Below are positions 60,401-64,000 of a stretch of DNA of 64,000 nucleotides, one piece after another. The translations under genes were made by a program, and so were the position numbers. How positions within the stretch are numbered: the stretch's first letter is position 1; every line of letters begins with the position of its first letter. The notes under the pieces are model-generated. The model was not told the origin of the DNA. It was given only the letters and a program-made list of their open reading frames with translations, and did no database searches. The stretch is from Eutreptiella sp. 'Long Island Sound 2002' (lineage: Eukaryota; Euglenozoa; Euglenophyceae; Eutreptiales; Eutreptiaceae), in assembly GCA_964036045.1 (NCBI GenBank), contig OZ038382.1:41060090-41124089 (forward strand). The letters are read 5' to 3'.

Positions 60401-63400
60401 GCCAAGCCAAGCCAGCCATGCCTTGGCTTGACGAGACGAGGCGAGCGAGCGCGCGCGCGCGCAAGGGTGGCGGGGGGTGCAATGGCAGTGTGAGTGTGTG
60501 GTGGCAGTGGACCAGAGCGAAAACTTCAACGGGTAGGGCGAAAGGTGCCACTTTACGAAGACACGCGTACAGCCTAGCCAACCACCACGCAGCAACCTGA
60601 AAATCCAATAAATGTGGCGTACCAAAATGAAACTTTTTTGCAAAAATATGGAACATGCCCCTTCTAAATTTTCTTCTAATGCCTTCCCGGAACGCTGAAG
60701 GGGGAGCTGCAATAACTTGACAGAAAGTCCCGAATTCAATTTTGAGATATTGTGTCGGCAAGTATCACCACACTTCATTATGAAAGCACCTGGCTCTCAC
60801 ACCAAGCCATACCATACCATGCCAAGCCAAGCCAGCCATGCCTTGGCTTGACGAGACGAGGCGAGCGAGCGCGCGCGCGCGGGGGTGGCGGGGGGTGCAA
60901 TGGCAGTGTGGGTGTGTGGTGGCAGTGGACCAGAGCGAAAACTTCAACGGGTAGGGCGAAAGGTGCCACTTTACGAAAGCACGCGTACAGCCTAGCCAAC
61001 CACCACGCAGCAACCTGAAAATCCAATAAATGTGGCGTACCAAAATGAAACTTTTTTGCAAAAATATGGAACATGCCCCTTCTAAATTTTCTTCTAATGC
61101 CTTCCCGGAACGCTGAAGGGGGAGCTGCAATAACTTGACAGAAAGTTCCGAATTCAATTTTGAGATATTGTGTCGGCAAGTATCGCCACACTTCATTATG
61201 AAAGCACCTGGCTCTCACACCAAGCCATACCGTACCATGCCAAGCCAAGCCAGCCATGCCTTGGCTTGACGAGACGAGGCGAGCGAGCGCGCGCGCGCGG
61301 GGGTGGCGGGGGGTGCAATGGCAGTGTGGGTGTGTGGTGGCAGTGGACCAGAGCGAAAACTTCAACGGGTAGGGCGAAAGGTGCCACTTTACGAAAGCAC
61401 GCGTACAGCCTAACCAACCACCACGCAGCAACCTGAAAATCCAATAAATGTGGCGTACCAAAATGAAACTTTTTTGCAAAAATATGGAACATGCCCCTTC
61501 TAAATTTTCTTCTAATGCCTTCCCGGAACGCTGAAGGGGGACCTGCAATAACTTGACAGAAAGTCCCGAATTCAATTTTGAGATATTGCGTCGGCAAGTA
61601 TCACCACACTTCATTATGAAAGCACCTGGCTCTCACACCAAGCCATACCATACCATGCCAAGCCAAGCCAGCCATGCCTTGGCTTGACGAGACGAGGCGA
61701 GCGAGCGCGCGCGCGCGGGAGTGGCGGGGGGTGCAATGGCAGTGTGGGTGTGTGGTGGCAGTGGACCAGAGCGAAAACTTCAACGGGTAGGGCGAAAGGT
61801 GCCACTTTACGAAAGCACGCGTACAGCCTAGCCAACCACCACGCAGCAACCTGAAAATACAATAAATGTGGCGTACCAAAATGAAACTTTTTTGCAAAAA
61901 TATGGAACATGCCCCTTCTAAATTTTCTTCTAATGCCTTCCCGGAACGCTGAAGGGGGAGCTGCAATAACTTGACAGAAAGTCCCGAATTCAATTTTGAG
62001 ATATTGTGTCGGCAAGTATCACCACACTTCATTATGAAAGCACCTGGCTCTCACACCAAGCCATACCATACCATGCCAAGCCAAGCCAGCCATGCCTTGG
62101 CTTGACGAGACGAGGCGAGCGAGCGCGCGCACGCGGGGGTGGCGGGGGGTGCAATGGCAGTGTGGGTGTGTGGTGGCAGTGGACCAGAGCGAAAACTTCA
62201 ACGGGTAGGGCCAAAGGTGCCACTTTACGAAAGCACGCGTACAGCCTAGCCAACCACCACGCAGCAACCTGAAAATCCAATAAATGTGGCGTACCAAAAT
62301 GAAACTTTTTTGCAAAAATATGGAACATACCCCTTCTAAATTTTCTTCTAATGCCTTCCCGGAACGCTGAAGGGGGAGCTGCAATAACTTGACAGAAAGT
62401 CCCGAATTCAATTTTGAGATATTGTGTCGGCAAGTATCACCACACTTCATTATGAAAGCACCTGGCTCTCACACCAAGCCATACCATACCATGCCAAGCC
62501 AAGCCAGCCATGCCTTGGCTTGACGAGACGAGGCGAGCGAGCGCGCGCGCGCGGGGGTGGCGGGGGGTGCAATGGCAGTGTGGGTGTGTGGTGGCAGTGG
62601 ACCAGAGCGAAAACTTCAACGGGTAGGGCCAAAGGTGCCACTTTACGAAAGCACGCGTACAGCCTAGCCAACGACCACGCAGCAACCTGAAAATCCAATA
62701 AATGTGGCGTACCAAAATGAAACTTTTTTGCAAAAATATGGAACATGCCCCTTCTAAATTTTCTTCTAATGCCTTCCCGGAACGCTGAAGGGGGAGCTGC
62801 AATAACTTGACAGAAAGTCCCGAATCAAATTTTGAGATATTGTGTCGGCAAGTATCACCACACTTCATTATGAAAGCACCTGGCTCTCACACCAAGCCAT
62901 ACCATACCATGCCAAGCCAAGCCAGCCATGCCTTGGCTTGACGAGACGAGGCGAGCGAGCGCGCGCGCGTGGGGGTGGCGGGGGGTGCAATGGCAGTCTG
63001 GGTGTGTGGTGGCAGTGGACCAGAGCGAAAACTTCAACGGGTAGGGCGAAAGGTGCCACTTTACGAAAGCACGCGTACAGCCTAGCCAACCACCACGCAG
63101 CAACCTGAAAATCCAATAAATGTGGCGTACCAAAATGAAACTTTTTTGCAAAAATATGGAACATGCCCCTTCTAAATTTTCGTCTAATGCCTTCCCGGAA
63201 CGCTGAAGGGGGAGCTGCAATAACTTGACAGAAAGTCCCGAATTCAATTTTGAGATATTGTGTCGGCAAGTATCACCACACTTCATTATGAAAGCACCTG
63301 GCTCTCACACCAAGCCATACCATACCATGCCAAGCCAAGCCAGCCATGCCTTGGCTTGACGAGACGAGGCGAGCAAGCGCGCGCGCGCGGGGGTGGCGGG

Positions 63401-64000
63401 GGGTGCAATGGCAGTGTGGGTGTGTGGTGGCGGTGGACCAGAGCGAAAACTTCAACGGGTAGGGCGAAAGGTGCCACTTTACGAAAGCACGCGTACAGCC
63501 TAGCCAACCACCACGCAGCAACCTGAAAATCCAATAAATGTGGCGTACCAAAATGAAACTTTTTTGCAAAAATATGGAACATGCCCCTTCTAAATTTTCT
63601 TCTAATGCCTTCCCGGAACGCTGAAGGGGGAGCTGCAATAACTTGACAGAAAGTCCCGAATTCAATTTTGAGATATTGTGTCAACAAGTATCACCACACT
63701 TCATTATGAAAGCACCTGGCTCTCACACCAAGCCATACCATACCATGCAAAGCCAAGCCAGCCATGCCTTGGCTTGACGAGACGAGGCGAGCGAGCGCGC
63801 GCGCGGGGGTGGCGGGGGGTGCAATGGCAGTGTGGGTGTGTGGTGGCAGTGGACCAGAGCGAAAACTTCAACGGGTAGGGCGAAAGGTGCCACTTGACGA
63901 AAGCACGCGTACAGCCTAGCCAACCACCACGCAGCAACCTGAAAATCCAATAAATGTGGCGTACCAAAATGAAATTATTTTGCAAAAATATGGAACATGC

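Larger units (their letters stand above)
19080..64000. repeat. 418-bp satellite array, about 107 monomers
   Basis: Head-to-tail repeats in one orientation to the right edge of the window. Marker positions recur every 418 bp from 19358 to 63678 (106 periods) with only small departures (416-422 bp), many of them due to length changes in the alternating GC tract. Monomers differ by a few substitutions each. Local blocks of shared variants form higher-order repeats. No inserted gene or transposon is seen in this stretch. Open frames of 60-143 codons on both strands recur with the monomer and are not considered genes. Confidence 0.98.

Noticed and set aside
51580-61614. Fused open frames of about 278-282 codons at 51580, 54493, 57850 and 60778 (minus strand)
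   Set aside because: Each arises from a single A-to-G change (TATCACCAC to TATCGCCAC) or a 1-bp deletion that removes a stop between adjacent monomers. They mark the higher-order repeat, not a gene.
11563-63985. Recurring open frames in the satellite (about 143 and 133 codons on the minus strand, 73-88 codons on the plus strand)
   Set aside because: They recur once per monomer because the monomer is homogenised, overlap each other on both strands, contain low-complexity Arg/Pro/His runs from the GC tract, and show frame-breaking indels in many units. No protein family is recognisable.
19080-64000. CRISPR array
   Set aside because: The repeats are 418 bp and contiguous with no unique spacers, and no cas-like gene is present.
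19080-64000. CENP-B box in the satellite
   Set aside because: CTTCCCGGAACGCTGAAG and CTTCAACGGGTAGGG were compared with the CENP-B pattern; the required TTCG...A..CGGG spacing is not met.
1-64000. Telomeric repeats or rRNA/tRNA genes
   Set aside because: No TTAGGG or TTTAGGG tandem and no recognisable tRNA or rRNA sequence was seen.

Overview
The window is eukaryotic repeat DNA. About 83% of it is one tandem satellite with a 418-bp monomer (about 118-119 monomer equivalents). Two LTR retrotransposons are embedded in it. There is no recognisable host gene, tRNA, rRNA, telomere repeat, CRISPR or prokaryotic-style operon. The lineage cannot be fixed from this sequence: a chromodomain Ty3/gypsy element in a long satellite fits fungi, algae, oomycetes, plants and other eukaryotes. 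The setting (long homogenised satellite with local higher-order repeats, invaded by a chromodomain retroelement) is what centromeric, pericentromeric or subtelomeric heterochromatin looks like; that placement is inference.

Layout. 1-483: satellite. 484-11292: a 10.8-kb Ty3/gypsy chromovirus on the minus strand, with 545-bp LTRs differing at 6 positions by eye, an initiator-Met-tRNA-like primer binding site and coding order N-terminal Gag region, Gag, protease, Dam-like methyltransferase domain, RT, RNase H, integrase, chromodomain. 11293-15469: exactly ten satellite monomers. 15470-19079: a second, plus-strand LTR element of 3.6 kb with 265-bp LTRs differing at one base, a perfect 5-bp target duplication (GGGGT) and no pol, so probably non-autonomous. 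19080-64000: about 107 further monomers running off the right edge.

How the parts work together. In the large element one reading frame (about 2,740 codons, 10911 down to 2683) starts inside the 5' LTR, runs through the primer binding site and is broken only by a TGA (9556-9558) and a TAG (7876-7878), both at domain boundaries. This suggests either programmed readthrough or two nonsense mutations in a formerly single polyprotein. Between protease and RT lies a domain that resembles phage/DIRS-type DNA N6-adenine methyltransferases, with the NPPF catalytic motif. Its chromodomain and satellite location fit heterochromatin-targeted integration. The small element may depend on enzymes supplied in trans by an unseen autonomous relative.

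The satellite evolves by local block duplication: dimer, 3-mer, 4-mer and 7-mer higher-order repeats can be followed through shared point variants. Each monomer carries a 9-bp-stem dyad, an alternating GC tract and a G-rich tract side by side, plus an EcoRI site and an AATAAA hexamer. The many open frames of 60-280 codons within the satellite are not treated as genes.
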